Of a stretch of 64,000 nucleotides of DNA, positions 6,992-15,665 are shown one piece after another. The position numbers and the translations under genes are program-made. Position 1 is the stretch's first letter. Each line of letters opens with the position of its first letter. Source of the stretch: BJHQ01 sp964654285 (lineage in GTDB: Bacteria > Planctomycetota > UBA11346); contig CAZZJC010000029.1 of NCBI GenBank assembly GCA_964654285.1, forward strand, positions 1 through 64,000. The letters run 5' to 3'. Under the pieces are notes generated by a model. That model did not search any database, was not told where the DNA came from, and was given only the letters and a program-made list of their open reading frames with translations.

Positions 6992-9709
6992 TCATCGACC
7001 ATCGTTCGCCGCCCAGGGCGCCTCGAACCGGTAAACCCCTGAGCCCACTTCGCAGACGCTGGTTCCGGTCAGCACGCCGGATTCGCTGACCCGGGCGGGG
7101 TCGCAGGTGGGGACATGGATGGTCGCGGTGACATGGGCAGGCAGGTTAACTTCCAGGGTCATGCGGTCACCGGTAAGATGCCAGTGGACCGAGATCGGAC
7201 CACGGATCGAGTCATAGGTGGCCTTGACCCAGGTGAGGTCGCCAGCCGGTCGGGGCCGGATGATGACATGCCGGAACCCCGGCCGTTCCTCGTCGGGATG
7301 GATGCCGACCAGTTCGCGCCACATCCATTCCCCGACCGAACCCAGGGCATAATGGTTGAACGAATTCATCCCCGGATCCTGGAAGCCACGACCGGCCACG
7401 TAACCATCCCAGCGTTCCCAGATGGTGGTGGCCCCCTGATCTATCGAATAGCCCCACGAAGGGGCATCGCGCAGGGTCGCCAGCCGGTAGGCCAGCTCGT
7501 GCTGACCGTTGGCTGACAGTTCCAGCAGCATCCGGTGGGTGGCCTGGATCCCGGTGGAGGCGTGGCCGTGGTACCGGGTGATGGCGGTCAGCAGGTGCGA
7601 CAGCGCCTGGGGCCGCTGATCCGGGGTCAGCAGCCCGAAATGCAGGGCGAGAGCGTAACCGGCCTGGGTATCGCCGCGGATCCTGGTCTCGGCATCGACA
7701 TAGGCGGAGCGGAAGGCCGCAGCGATATCCCGATGCAGGCGTGCGAACCGGACGGCATCCTCGCTCCGTCCCAGCACCCGCGCCATGCGGGCGACCAGAT
7801 CGGCCGAATGGGCGAAGAAGGCCGTCGCCAGGACGGCCTTGGGTACTTCGCTGATCCCTTGCGGGAATCCAGCGATCTTGACCACATCGCCGTTGAGCCA
7901 GTCGCCGTAGTCGTTGCCGCGCTCATGTTCCCACAGCAGGCCAGGGTTGAGCTGGTGGATGATGTCGACCCAGCGCCGGGCGGCGGTGAAATGCTCGGCC
8001 AGCAGACGGGGATCGGCATAGTTGACGTAGGCCCGCCAGGGGACCACCGTGCCTGCATCGCCCCAGGCCGGCACCCCGGCGAAGATCCCCCGCCAGGGCG
8101 GAAGATTCCGATAGGGCTTGCCGACATCGGCGAAGCTGGGCGCGAAATCCGGGAAGCGGCCATCGGCCGCCTGGCTGTCGCGCAGGTCGGCGAGCCACTT
8201 GGTGAAAAAGGCGCCCAGATCCATGGTGAAGATGGCTGTCTGGGCGAATGCATGGATGTCGCCGCACCATCCCAGCCGCTCATCACGCTGGGGGCAATCG
8301 GTGGGCATGCCAAGCAGGTTGCCGCGCTGGGTCCATACGATGTTGTCCATCAGGCGGGTGAGCAGCGGATGGGAACAGGCGAAACGGCCCGTCATCGCCG
8401 CATCCGAATGGACGACGCGGGCGACCAGCGCCCCTGCGGTCAGGGCACCGGGCCAGCCGGTCACCTCGACATACCGGAAGCCATGATAGGTGAAACGTGG
8501 TTCCCAGACCTCGGGGCCACCGCCACGCAGGATGTAGGAGTCCTCCTGTCTCGCTCCCCGCAGATTGCGCGTATAGACGTTGCCCTCGTCCAGCATTTCA
8601 CCGTGGCGGAGCGTGATCGTCGTACCGGCCGGCCCGGTGACCGCCAGTCGGCACCAGCCCACGAGATTCTGGCCGAAGTCGATGACGTAGGTTCCTGAAC
8701 CTCGCTCGACCACCTGGATCGGCAGGATCTCCTGGGTGACGCGGATCGGCTCATTGGGCTGGGCCACCAGCCGTGCGTCCGGCGGCGGATCCACGATCCG
8801 CGCCTGCGCCCAGCCTTCGGCGACGAAATCCGCCTGGTGCCAGCCGGCCTCTTCCCGCCGGGCATCGTAGGTTTCGCCAGCGTAGATCCCGGATTTCACC
8901 AGCGGGCCGCCGGTTTTGACCCGCCAGGAGGAGTCGGTGACCACCGTTTCGGTGTGGCCATCAGGGCGTTCCATTTCCAACTGAGCCAGCAGGCACAACG
9001 GGCTGCCAGGTGCTCCATCGCGCAGGAATACCGTGCCAGCATACCAACCCTCAGCCAAATACGCCGTCAGGACGTTGATCCCCGGGTGTAGCAGGCGGGT
9101 CACATCGTAGGACTGGTACTGGATGCGTTTGCGATACAGCGTGCATTCTGGAGCCAACCGGGCATCACCGATTCGCCGACCATTCAGATGCAATTCGTAG
9201 AGCCCCAGGCCGGAGGAATGGATCATCGCGCGGCGGAGGGGACCCTGGACGCTGAAATCACGCCGCAGCATCACCGGTTCGGGATCATCAGTGCTGGTCG
9301 CTGCGATCCATTGCGCTTGCCAGTCGCTTGCCGCCAACAGCCCCATTCTCCAGGTCGCTGGCCCACTCCAGGGCGAGGGCTGACCGTCCTGATCCCACAC
9401 CTGCACCTTCCACCAGCATTGCTGCCGGCTGGACAGGGCCTGGCCAGCGTAGGGAATGTGCAGCGTCTGGTCAGAGACGACCCGGCCGGAATCCCAGAGA
9501 TCGGCGTGGTCAGTCTCCAGCGTTTCCAGGCTGCTGGCCACCAGGATGCGATAGGCGGTCTGGGCCTGCCGACGGCGGGACGACACCAGCACCCAGCTCA
9601 GCCGTGGCGGCACCGCCTCGATCGCCAGCGGATCGCTGCGGTACTCGCAGCGCAGGCGTTCGATGCGCAGGGATACCGAAGCGCCCGGGGGCAGGTGGTT
9701 GGTTCGCAT
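6992..9709 (-). CDS. GH78 alpha-L-rhamnosidase, full length
   Basis: 905 residues, the usual size for the family, with start ATG 9709 preceded by GAGGAA. Domains in order: an N-terminal beta-sandwich (LRCEYRSDPLAIEAVPPRLSW), a Bac_rhamnosid_N domain (YELHLNGRRIGDARLAPECT), a concanavalin-like domain (IDFGQNLVGWCRL), the six-hairpin catalytic domain (GMPTDCPQRDERLGWCGDIH with the conserved acidic residues), and a C-terminal beta domain (VGIHPDEERPGFRHVIIRP). It hydrolyses terminal alpha-L-rhamnose. No signal peptide. It differs from the GH78 gene at 2594-4930 in length and domain number, so the two are paralogues with probably different substrates. An esterase gene follows on the same strand side, 188 bp upstream. 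Confidence 0.93.
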   Translation of the reverse strand: MRTNHLPPGASVSLRIERLRCEYRSDPLAIEAVPPRLSWVLVSSRRRQAQTAYRILVASSLETLETDHADLWDSGRVVSDQTLHIPYAGQALSSRQQCWWKVQVWDQDGQPSPWSGPATWRMGLLAASDWQAQWIAATSTDDPEPVMLRRDFSVQGPLRRAMIHSSGLGLYELHLNGRRIGDARLAPECTLYRKRIQYQSYDVTRLLHPGINVLTAYLAEGWYAGTVFLRDGAPGSPLCLLAQLEMERPDGHTETVVTDSSWRVKTGGPLVKSGIYAGETYDARREEAGWHQADFVAEGWAQARIVDPPPDARLVAQPNEPIRVTQEILPIQVVERGSGTYVIDFGQNLVGWCRLAVTGPAGTTITLRHGEMLDEGNVYTRNLRGARQEDSYILRGGGPEVWEPRFTYHGFRYVEVTGWPGALTAGALVARVVHSDAAMTGRFACSHPLLTRLMDNIVWTQRGNLLGMPTDCPQRDERLGWCGDIHAFAQTAIFTMDLGAFFTKWLADLRDSQAADGRFPDFAPSFADVGKPYRNLPPWRGIFAGVPAWGDAGTVVPWRAYVNYADPRLLAEHFTAARRWVDIIHQLNPGLLWEHERGNDYGDWLNGDVVKIAGFPQGISEVPKAVLATAFFAHSADLVARMARVLGRSEDAVRFARLHRDIAAAFRSAYVDAETRIRGDTQAGYALALHFGLLTPDQRPQALSHLLTAITRYHGHASTGIQATHRMLLELSANGQHELAYRLATLRDAPSWGYSIDQGATTIWERWDGYVAGRGFQDPGMNSFNHYALGSVGEWMWRELVGIHPDEERPGFRHVIIRPRPAGDLTWVKATYDSIRGPISVHWHLTGDRMTLEVNLPAHVTATIHVPTCDPARVSESGVLTGTSVCEVGSGVYRFEAPWAANDGR

Positions 9710-9897
9710 GCGTTTCCTCGTTCAATGATACCGGGTGCGGTTGCCGATCCGGGGGAACCCGGGGGAACCCGGGTCCACGGTGGTGCCGACCGTCACACGC
9801 GAGGTCTCGGAGATCTATTCCAGGACGGGGAGAGCGTACCACCTGATGGAGGAGCCGTATGCGGGCAACCCGGCCGCACGGACCTGGGCCGGCGAAC

Positions 9898-10950
9898 TCA
9901 CGGCGGGACGGGCTTCGCCGCAGCGGCCGGTCCGATCAGCTGCCGCAGGACTGGTTCCAGCGTCTCGGCCATGCGTTGCGCGCCGAGATCGTTCGGGTGC
10001 GAACCGTCCACGCTGCCATCGACGCCGAAGAAATCCCGGCCCGGGAGCAGGCGCGGACCGCGCAAGCCGGCCACGGCCTGGGCCAGCGCGGCATTCTTGC
10101 GCCGGAAGGATTCCTCCCGCTCGGGCAGGAACGCGGCGTCTCCGAACAAGCGGTCGCCGATGAAGAGGATGGGAACGGTGGGCCGTCGTTCCTGCACGAT
10201 GCGCACCAGGGCAGGCACCCGCTCGGTGATCTGTTCGGGCGACATGTTGGGCAGGCAGTCGACGACATAGGCCGCCGCATCGATCTCCGCTACAAATGCC
10301 GCCACTTCAGGATCCATCCGGCCGTTGCCCGAGAATCCGAGATTGATCAGCGGATGATCGAGTCGACGCGCGGCGATCGCCAGCCAGCTCATGCCGGGGC
10401 GGCTGGCCCGGGCCCCATGCATGATCGAGGTCCCCCAGCAGACCAGCGGTTTGCGCGCGTCAGTGGCGGCCGGTTCGCACATCGATCCTGCCGGCACGCC
10501 GAGTTCCAGACGGGTGACGGGCATCGTGAGCGGCAGATAGAGGCGGTATTCGCGCCGACCCGGGGCAAGCGGCTCGGCGGTCAGCCGTGCCTCCGATGCC
10601 CCCGTGAGGGCTGGTCTGCCGAATCCGGTGAACCGCCAGATGCCGTCGGGATCACGGCCGTACAGGTCCAGGCCACCACAGCGCAGGGCCGAGTCGGTCT
10701 GGTCGAAGAGCATGGCACCGTCGAATTCCCAACGAGCGAAGAGGACTGGGGCATCACTCCAGAAGCGCAGGCTCAGACCCGCCGGCTGGCGCGACAGCTG
10801 CCAGACATTGGCCGGCACCGTGGTCTCGGCCCGGGCCGGCAGCCGGTCGAAGGGTCGGGCGAGCAGATGCGGTGAAAAACCGCGCCCCTCCACCGGCCAA
10901 TGGGTCGTATGCTGCCAGGTCAGATCTTCGCTTGCCGTCATTGGATTCAT
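9898..10950 (-). CDS. SGNH/GDSL-type esterase with N-terminal beta domain
   Basis: 350 residues. The C-terminal half is an SGNH hydrolase: the nucleophile block reads CWGTSIMHGARASRPG (G-T-S rather than G-D-S, as in a subgroup of bacterial SGNH esterases), followed by LINLGFSGNGRMDPEV (block with the Gly/Asn oxyanion residues), YVVDCLPNM and the catalytic Asp-x-x-His block as SHPNDLGAQRMAE. The first 150 residues form a beta-rich domain seen at the N-terminus of such esterases. No clear signal peptide. Located upstream of the GH78 gene on the same strand, it probably removes acyl groups from the same glycan. The start may be 10950 or the ATG at 10941. Confidence 0.85.
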   Translation of the reverse strand: MNPMTASEDLTWQHTTHWPVEGRGFSPHLLARPFDRLPARAETTVPANVWQLSRQPAGLSLRFWSDAPVLFARWEFDGAMLFDQTDSALRCGGLDLYGRDPDGIWRFTGFGRPALTGASEARLTAEPLAPGRREYRLYLPLTMPVTRLELGVPAGSMCEPAATDARKPLVCWGTSIMHGARASRPGMSWLAIAARRLDHPLINLGFSGNGRMDPEVAAFVAEIDAAAYVVDCLPNMSPEQITERVPALVRIVQERRPTVPILFIGDRLFGDAAFLPEREESFRRKNAALAQAVAGLRGPRLLPGRDFFGVDGSVDGSHPNDLGAQRMAETLEPVLRQLIGPAAAAKPVPP

Positions 10951-11749
10951 GTGGTCATTCGGGTGCGGGTGTTGATGTGACGCAGGCGTCCTGCCCCTGA
11001 TGCGGGTCTGTGTACGGGCATGCTTGCACCGCGTTGAATGATTTCCGAGGCGAAGGCCTCTTCCGGACCGGTCACGACCACCGGCGCAGGGCGCAACCGG
11101 GGCCGACCAGGTCCGTGATCCGTCTTCCCATCCGTTATCCGATGACGGCGTTCGCTGTCGTCGGCCTGACCGCCGGCGCCTTCGCGGGCGAAGTGCCGCT
11201 GGTCAGCATCGGCAAGACCGATGGCCCGATGCTGGCCATGTTCAGGCCCATGATGATCGCGCCGTTGGACGCTTCCCGCTGGAAAGAATGCCAGACACGC
11301 GCGAGTCCTTGCTTATCTCTGGTCGCGCCCAGAGGATTCCAGCACATTCCCATGCGGAATGTGCGATGGCGGGTCGGTACGCTGGAACCAGCGGTCGGCC
11401 CATTGGCGCTGGTGGCCTTTGAGCGCGGCTGAATCACGGGTCCGGATGGCTGCAGCGGCGGCCGCGCGGGATTTCGGGCCGATTCCAGGCAGGCAATCAG
11501 CCATCCAGGGTTGGCAGAGCGCAGCTGGGATGAGGGCAGGGGCGGTGCGAGGCGTGGGGGAATGGATCCAGGCGCAAAAGGATGCGAACAGCACAAGGCC
11601 AGAAGCCGCGCAACCGGCGGCCAAGCGCTGGTCTGAAGATAAGACGATGGCAGGGCGTGATCGCGTGGATTCCGGCTCCCGTAGCCGGACAGCGGTCACC
11701 GATGCGGCGGGGGGCGTGGCTCTGGCGTCCTGGAATCCCGCCGTGCGCT
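10951..11749. other. 799-bp interval with a possible broken secreted gene
   Basis: No intact gene is recognised. On the plus strand a GTG at 11115 opens a frame with a signal-peptide-like start (MIRLPIRYPMTAFAVVGLTA, then GAFAGEVPLVSIGKTDG), as expected of a secreted protein, but after about 45 residues it turns into sequence without family character and stops at 11432. A 9-bp perfect hairpin, GCACATTCC-CATGC-GGAATGTGC, lies at 11341-11363 within it. I read the stretch as the remnant of a secreted protein gene. Confidence 0.3.
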
Positions 11750-12595
11750 TCATGGCATGTGGATCTCGGTGAAGCGTTCCTTGCCCGCCCCGTCGCGGTG
11801 GGTTCGGGCGATCAGCTTGGCGGCGGTCGCCAATTCCGCGATCGCGCCGGCGTGGTTGTCGGCGTGTTCCAGCCACAACTGACCGCCTGGAGCGAGCAAA
11901 CGCGACGTGTCGGCCACCAATTCGGCGATCAGGTTCAGGCCATCGTACCCGGAATACAACGCCTGTGCCGGTTCGAAGGCCAGTTCCGGATCGCAACGAT
12001 GGCGTTGGCTTTCGCCGATGTAGGGCAGGTTGGCGACGAGGCGGTGCCAGTCACCGCCGAGATGCGTGGCAAGGTGGCCGTGATGGAAGGTGATCGGGAG
12101 TTTGAGGCGTTCGGCGTTCGCGCGTGCCACGGCAAGGGCTTCGGCGCTGATGTCGCTGGCTTCCACCAGGGAATCCGGGCGTTCGTGCTTGATGGCGCAG
12201 GCGATCGCACCACTGCCGGTGCCGATGTCGAGCACCCGCGCCCCGGGCGGCAGACCCGTGAGGACGAGGCCGACCAGCTCCTCGGTTTCCGGTCGCGGCA
12301 CCAGCACCGCCGGAGTAACCGTGAGCGTGATCTGGCGGAACGGCTGGTTCCCCAGGATGTAGGCGAGCGGCTCGCGTCTTCCCCGCCTGGAGACCAGGCC
12401 GCGCAGCCGTGCCACGTCGGCCGCCTCGATCGGCATGTCATGGCGGGTGTAGAGGCCGATGCGGTCCAGTCCCAGCGTTTCAGCGAATATCCATTCGGTT
12501 TCACGGCGGGCATTGGCGATACCGCGCGCCGCCAGCCAGGTGGCACTCTTGCCGAGAAGCTCCATGAGGGTCGGCAGCGCGGTCGGGTCCGTCAT
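11750..12595 (-). CDS. prmC: PrmC, peptide-chain-release-factor glutamine methyltransferase
   Basis: 281 residues from ATG 12595. N-terminal helical domain (TLMELLGKSATWLAARGIAN, RRETEWIFAETLG), then the Rossmann methyltransferase domain with SAM motif I VLDIGTGSGAIACAI, preceded by the family signature VLVPRPETEELV. It methylates the GGQ glutamine of release factors RF1/RF2. The active-site motif reads NLPY (LVANLPYIG) instead of the usual NPPY, which should still bind the glutamine side chain through Asn. Start and stop overlap: its ATG shares four bases (ATGA) with the stop of the upstream membrane-protein gene, so the two are translationally coupled. Confidence 0.9.
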   Translation of the reverse strand: MTDPTALPTLMELLGKSATWLAARGIANARRETEWIFAETLGLDRIGLYTRHDMPIEAADVARLRGLVSRRGRREPLAYILGNQPFRQITLTVTPAVLVPRPETEELVGLVLTGLPPGARVLDIGTGSGAIACAIKHERPDSLVEASDISAEALAVARANAERLKLPITFHHGHLATHLGGDWHRLVANLPYIGESQRHRCDPELAFEPAQALYSGYDGLNLIAELVADTSRLLAPGGQLWLEHADNHAGAIAELATAAKLIARTHRDGAGKERFTEIHMP

Positions 12596-13038
12596 GTCAG
12601 CACGCTGTTGCGCAGATCGTTGATGCGCTTCGCCAGGGAGCGGTTGGTGCTCACCTTGGCGAGTCCGTCCAGGGCGTCGACGAGCTCGCCTTTGAGCGCT
12701 GGGGGGCAATCGGGGATGGCTTGCAGCAGGGGGATCTCGATCCGGTCCCAGGCTCGCTGCCGTGCATCTGCAGGGTCCGACGCGAGTCGACGCAGCAGCG
12801 CCGGGGCCAGGAGGCAGCGGCGAGGACCGGCGGCGCCCAGGAACGCGGCGGTAAGGGATTCAGCCTGCCGGCGTCGGCTGGTCCAGAACAGCAGTCCGGC
12901 GCCGGAAATCCCCAGGGATCCATACAGGACGAAATCGACCCAACCTGGAAAAGGCGCCGACCATCCCTGGACGATGAGCAGCGCTCCTGCCAGGAGGGCG
13001 ATGGATATGCAGACGACGATCCCGGTTCGACGGTTCAC
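12592..13038 (-). CDS. small membrane protein of unknown function
   Basis: 148 residues. Two transmembrane segments near the N-terminus (residues 7-27, VVCISIALLAGALLIVQGW; and 34-52, VDFVLYGSLGISGAGLLFW), followed by an Arg-rich stretch and a soluble alpha-helical part of 90 residues ending ALDGLAKVSTNRSLAKRIND. I do not recognise a family. The gene lies 85 bp downstream of the STAS-protein gene and overlaps prmC by four bases, so the three probably form one transcript. Confidence 0.75.
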   Translation of the reverse strand: MNRRTGIVVCISIALLAGALLIVQGWSAPFPGWVDFVLYGSLGISGAGLLFWTSRRRQAESLTAAFLGAAGPRRCLLAPALLRRLASDPADARQRAWDRIEIPLLQAIPDCPPALKGELVDALDGLAKVSTNRSLAKRINDLRNSVLT

Positions 13039-13123
13039 CCGTGCGATGCTGGTCTGGAACAGGAGTGGTCAAGCCGTGCCCGAGGCATCCGCCTCCGCGC
13101 CCAGCGGGTCGGTCCTGGACCGA

Positions 13124-13564
13124 TCAGGTGCGCGGCAGCTTCGCCTGTTCGTGGAAGAAGCGGATGGCCATATCCTCGGTTTCGACCTCCAGCATGAAGA
13201 CATCGAGCCCGACCACGCGCAGCATGGCGCGGATTCGTTGGTTCGGTCCAAGCACCAGGACCTGGCCCTTATGATCGGTGGCGGCCTTGAAGAATTCCAT
13301 CAGGGTGCCGAAGACGCTGGATGACAAGTACTGGCACTGACGCAGATCGATGATCGCACGCGGCGGTTCTCGCCCATCCATCAGATGGGCGAAGCGGTCG
13401 CAGAATTCATCAGGGATCGGTTGCAGCACCCGGCCAGTGACGACCAGGAAGAGGCATCCGCCGCGCTCATCGAGCCGGATGGTATAGTTGGGATCAACGA
13501 TCGCCTGACCGCCTGATCCGGCAAGGAGCCGCTCCAGTTCGTCGTTGCCGAGTTCATCCGCCAT
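13124..13564 (-). CDS. STAS-domain anti-sigma-factor antagonist-like protein
   Basis: 146 residues from ATG 13564 (MADELGNDELERLL); an upstream ATG at 13648 is open but adds unconserved sequence. The body is a STAS domain: a beta strand (CLFLVVTGRVL), then AIIDLRQCQYLSSSVFGTL, where the phosphorylatable Ser of SpoIIAA-like proteins lies at the SSS stretch, then GQVLVLGPNQRIRAMLRVVG. Such proteins bind anti-sigma kinases or act as scaffolds in partner-switching regulation. No kinase or phosphatase gene is adjacent, so the partner is encoded elsewhere. Confidence 0.85.
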   Translation of the reverse strand: MADELGNDELERLLAGSGGQAIVDPNYTIRLDERGGCLFLVVTGRVLQPIPDEFCDRFAHLMDGREPPRAIIDLRQCQYLSSSVFGTLMEFFKAATDHKGQVLVLGPNQRIRAMLRVVGLDVFMLEVETEDMAIRFFHEQAKLPRT

Positions 13565-13838
13565 GGGCAAGGCTACCCCAGGAATAGCGGCATCGCCAGC
13601 CTCGCTGATCCAGCGTGCATCCACGCATCCACCCTGGGCTGGGGTCATGGCGCATCGACCCCCCCCGGTGGTGTCAGGTCTTTGCCAGGACGTGGCTTGG
13701 AGCCTTCTTCATGCGAATCACCCGGGATCTTCACCCACGCCTTGCGATCCCCGGGGTCTCCGCTAGGGTGCCGCCGACTTCCGGCCTGGGTGCGGTCCAG
13801 ACCGCGTCGATGCCGCCGACAAACCCGTGGAGCGCTGC

Positions 13839-14105
13839 ATGGATCCCCAAATCATGGTTGTGCCAGGCATTTTTGGCGACCTGTCCGGTTGGCACATGCT
13901 GATCATCCTCTTCGTGGCGCTCCTGCTGTTCGGGCACAAATTGCCGGATGTGATGCGCAACCTGGGGGGCAGCATGCGCGAGTTCAAGAAGGGCATGAAT
14001 TCCGAGGATCCGCCCAAGCCCGCCGCCCCGCCCGCTCCCGTGTCGCCCGCGATCCCCGATGCCGCGGCGCATCGCGATGCCGCCACTCCCCCGTCCCCCA
14101 AGTGA
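13839..14105 (+). CDS. tatA: TatA/TatE twin-arginine translocase subunit
   Basis: 88 residues from the ATG at 13839 (MDPQIMVVPGIFGDLSG); an ATG at 13827 would add four residues. It has one N-terminal membrane helix (WHMLIILFVALLLFGHKLPD) with the FG hinge, then the amphipathic helix RNLGGSMREFKKGM and a Pro/Ala-rich tail, the standard TatA layout. It forms the pore of the Tat system for folded proteins. tatB/tatC are not in the window. Confidence 0.9.
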   Translation: MDPQIMVVPGIFGDLSGWHMLIILFVALLLFGHKLPDVMRNLGGSMREFKKGMNSEDPPKPAAPPAPVSPAIPDAAAHRDAATPPSPK

Positions 14106-14118
14106 GCAAAGCGACCAC

Positions 14119-15225
14119 ATGACGGAATCCTCGGAAAAGATCGCCAAAGTCCGCGCCTACCTGACCCAGCACAAGCTCGACGGCATCGTTCTCAATACCC
14201 GTCCCAACTTCGCCTGGCTGTCGGGTGGCGGGGACAACCACGTCGTGAGCCAGTCCGAACGCGGTTTTGGCGCCCTGGTGGTGACCGCGCGCTCGGCCTG
14301 GCTGCTTGCGAATCGGATCGAGGTCGACCGCCTGCACACCGAAGAGCATCTCACGGCATTCACGCCAAAGACCTTCGCCTGGACGGAATCCATCGGTGAC
14401 GCGGCCATCAAGCTCATCGGCGACAAGGCGAAGGCCAAGCGCTTCGCAACCGACGATCCCGAGGCCATCCCGCTCCAGAAGCTGCCTGGCGATTTCAATG
14501 ACGAGGTGCGTGCCCGGCTGTGCGAGGCCGAGATCCGTCGCTTCAAGGGGCTCGGCCGCGATTGCGCCGTGGTGATCGAGACCGTGGCGCGCCAGCTCAA
14601 TCCCGGCGACAGCGAACACCAGGCCGAGGCCGATCTCGCCAAGCATCTGCTCGCACGCGGCATCCAGCCGCATGTGCTGCTGATCGCGTTCGACGAGCGT
14701 ATCCGCCGCTACCGCCATCCGACGCCGGTGCAGAACCACCTGCGCAAGTGCGCGATGCTGGTGGTCTGCGGCCAGCGCCACGGCCTCATCGCCAGCCTTA
14801 CCCGCCTGGTCCATTTCGGCGCGCTCCCGGCGGACCTCGCCCAGCGGCATGAGAAGGTCTGCGAGGTCGAAGCCGCGTTGTGGCAGGCCACGGTGCCCGG
14901 CACCGCCTGGGGCAAGGTTCTGCAGGCGGGCATCGACGCCTACAAGAAGGCCGGTTTCGCCAAGGAATGGGAACTCCACCATCAAGGCGGGCCGACCGGC
15001 TACAGTGGCCGCGACTTCTGCGTCATCCCGGATGAGAAGCGCAAGGTGCAGGACTTCCAGGCGGTCGCCTGGAACCCATCGATCACCGGCACCAAGACCG
15101 AGGACACGTTCATCCTTGAAAACGGCCAGCGCTCGGTGGTTACCGCGTGTTCACCCGAATGGCCGTCGCTCAAGATCGGCAGCGGCAAGGACCAGATCGT
15201 CCGTCCGGGGATCCTGGTCCGCTGA
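14119..15225 (+). CDS. M24 (pita-bread fold) family protein, metal ligands apparently missing
   Basis: 368 residues from ATG 14119. An N-terminal creatinase-like domain (TQHKLDGIVLNTRPNFAWLS, the usual Y/W-L-T/S-G motif) is followed by the pita-bread domain (QAEADLAKHLLARGIQPHVL, HHQGGPTGYSGRDF). In classical M24 peptidases two Asp, one His and two Glu bind the metals. Here the two Asp positions appear to be RRYRHP and LTRLVHFG, with no Asp, while His (ELHHQGGPTG) and a Glu (TGTKTEDTF) remain. It is therefore probably not a standard metallopeptidase. It follows tatA by 13 bp. Confidence 0.75.
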   Translation: MTESSEKIAKVRAYLTQHKLDGIVLNTRPNFAWLSGGGDNHVVSQSERGFGALVVTARSAWLLANRIEVDRLHTEEHLTAFTPKTFAWTESIGDAAIKLIGDKAKAKRFATDDPEAIPLQKLPGDFNDEVRARLCEAEIRRFKGLGRDCAVVIETVARQLNPGDSEHQAEADLAKHLLARGIQPHVLLIAFDERIRRYRHPTPVQNHLRKCAMLVVCGQRHGLIASLTRLVHFGALPADLAQRHEKVCEVEAALWQATVPGTAWGKVLQAGIDAYKKAGFAKEWELHHQGGPTGYSGRDFCVIPDEKRKVQDFQAVAWNPSITGTKTEDTFILENGQRSVVTACSPEWPSLKIGSGKDQIVRPGILVR

Positions 15226-15318
15226 GGTGAGATCCGCCGCTCCTGCTGTCAGCTGCCGGCTGTGCCCCGGGCAGACGCCCCTGCTTGAGCCGCCGGTTTG
15301 GTTTCCGAGCATGCATTG

Positions 15319-15663
15319 ATGCGACTTCCCTTCCTTTTGCGTTCGGCGCAGGCCGCTGTCGTCTTTCTTGGCCTGGTCGCCCTGAGCGGTTGCCCAGAGC
15401 AAGAACGCAAGCCGATTCCGATCATCACCATCATCGTGCAGGACGATGGCAGCTACCGCCTTGCGGGGAAGCGCTACGACCGTGATCTGCTGTTCAGCGA
15501 GATCACCCGCCTTGCGATCGAGCATCGCAACGGCACCAGCGACGCCCGCGCCATCGTCGAGGTCCGCACCCAGCCCGGGGCGAGCTTCAGCCGGGCCCAG
15601 GACGTGATCAGCCACTGCGTCAGCGCCGGGTTCAGCGACACGAGATCCGCCACGGGGAATTGA
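15319..15663 (+). CDS. lipoprotein with an ExbD/TolR-like domain
   Basis: 114 residues from ATG 15319 (MRLPFLLRSAQAAVVFLGLV); an upstream ATG at 15298 is less likely. A signal peptide ends in the lipobox LSGC. The mature part (IPIITIIVQDDGSYRLAGKR, DRDLLFSEITRLAIEH, ARAIVEVRTQPGASFSRAQD, ISHCVSAGF) follows the pattern of the periplasmic domain of ExbD/TolR, with beta-alpha-beta-beta-alpha order. Normal ExbD/TolR is anchored by an N-terminal helix; here a lipid anchor replaces it. No exbB/tolQ is adjacent. Its stop overlaps the region before the fxsA-like gene. Confidence 0.65.
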   Translation: MRLPFLLRSAQAAVVFLGLVALSGCPEQERKPIPIITIIVQDDGSYRLAGKRYDRDLLFSEITRLAIEHRNGTSDARAIVEVRTQPGASFSRAQDVISHCVSAGFSDTRSATGN

Positions 15664-15665
15664 CC

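Noticed and set aside
7535..8698. 387-codon plus-strand ORF
   Set aside because: Antisense to the full-length GH78 gene; no recognisable motifs.
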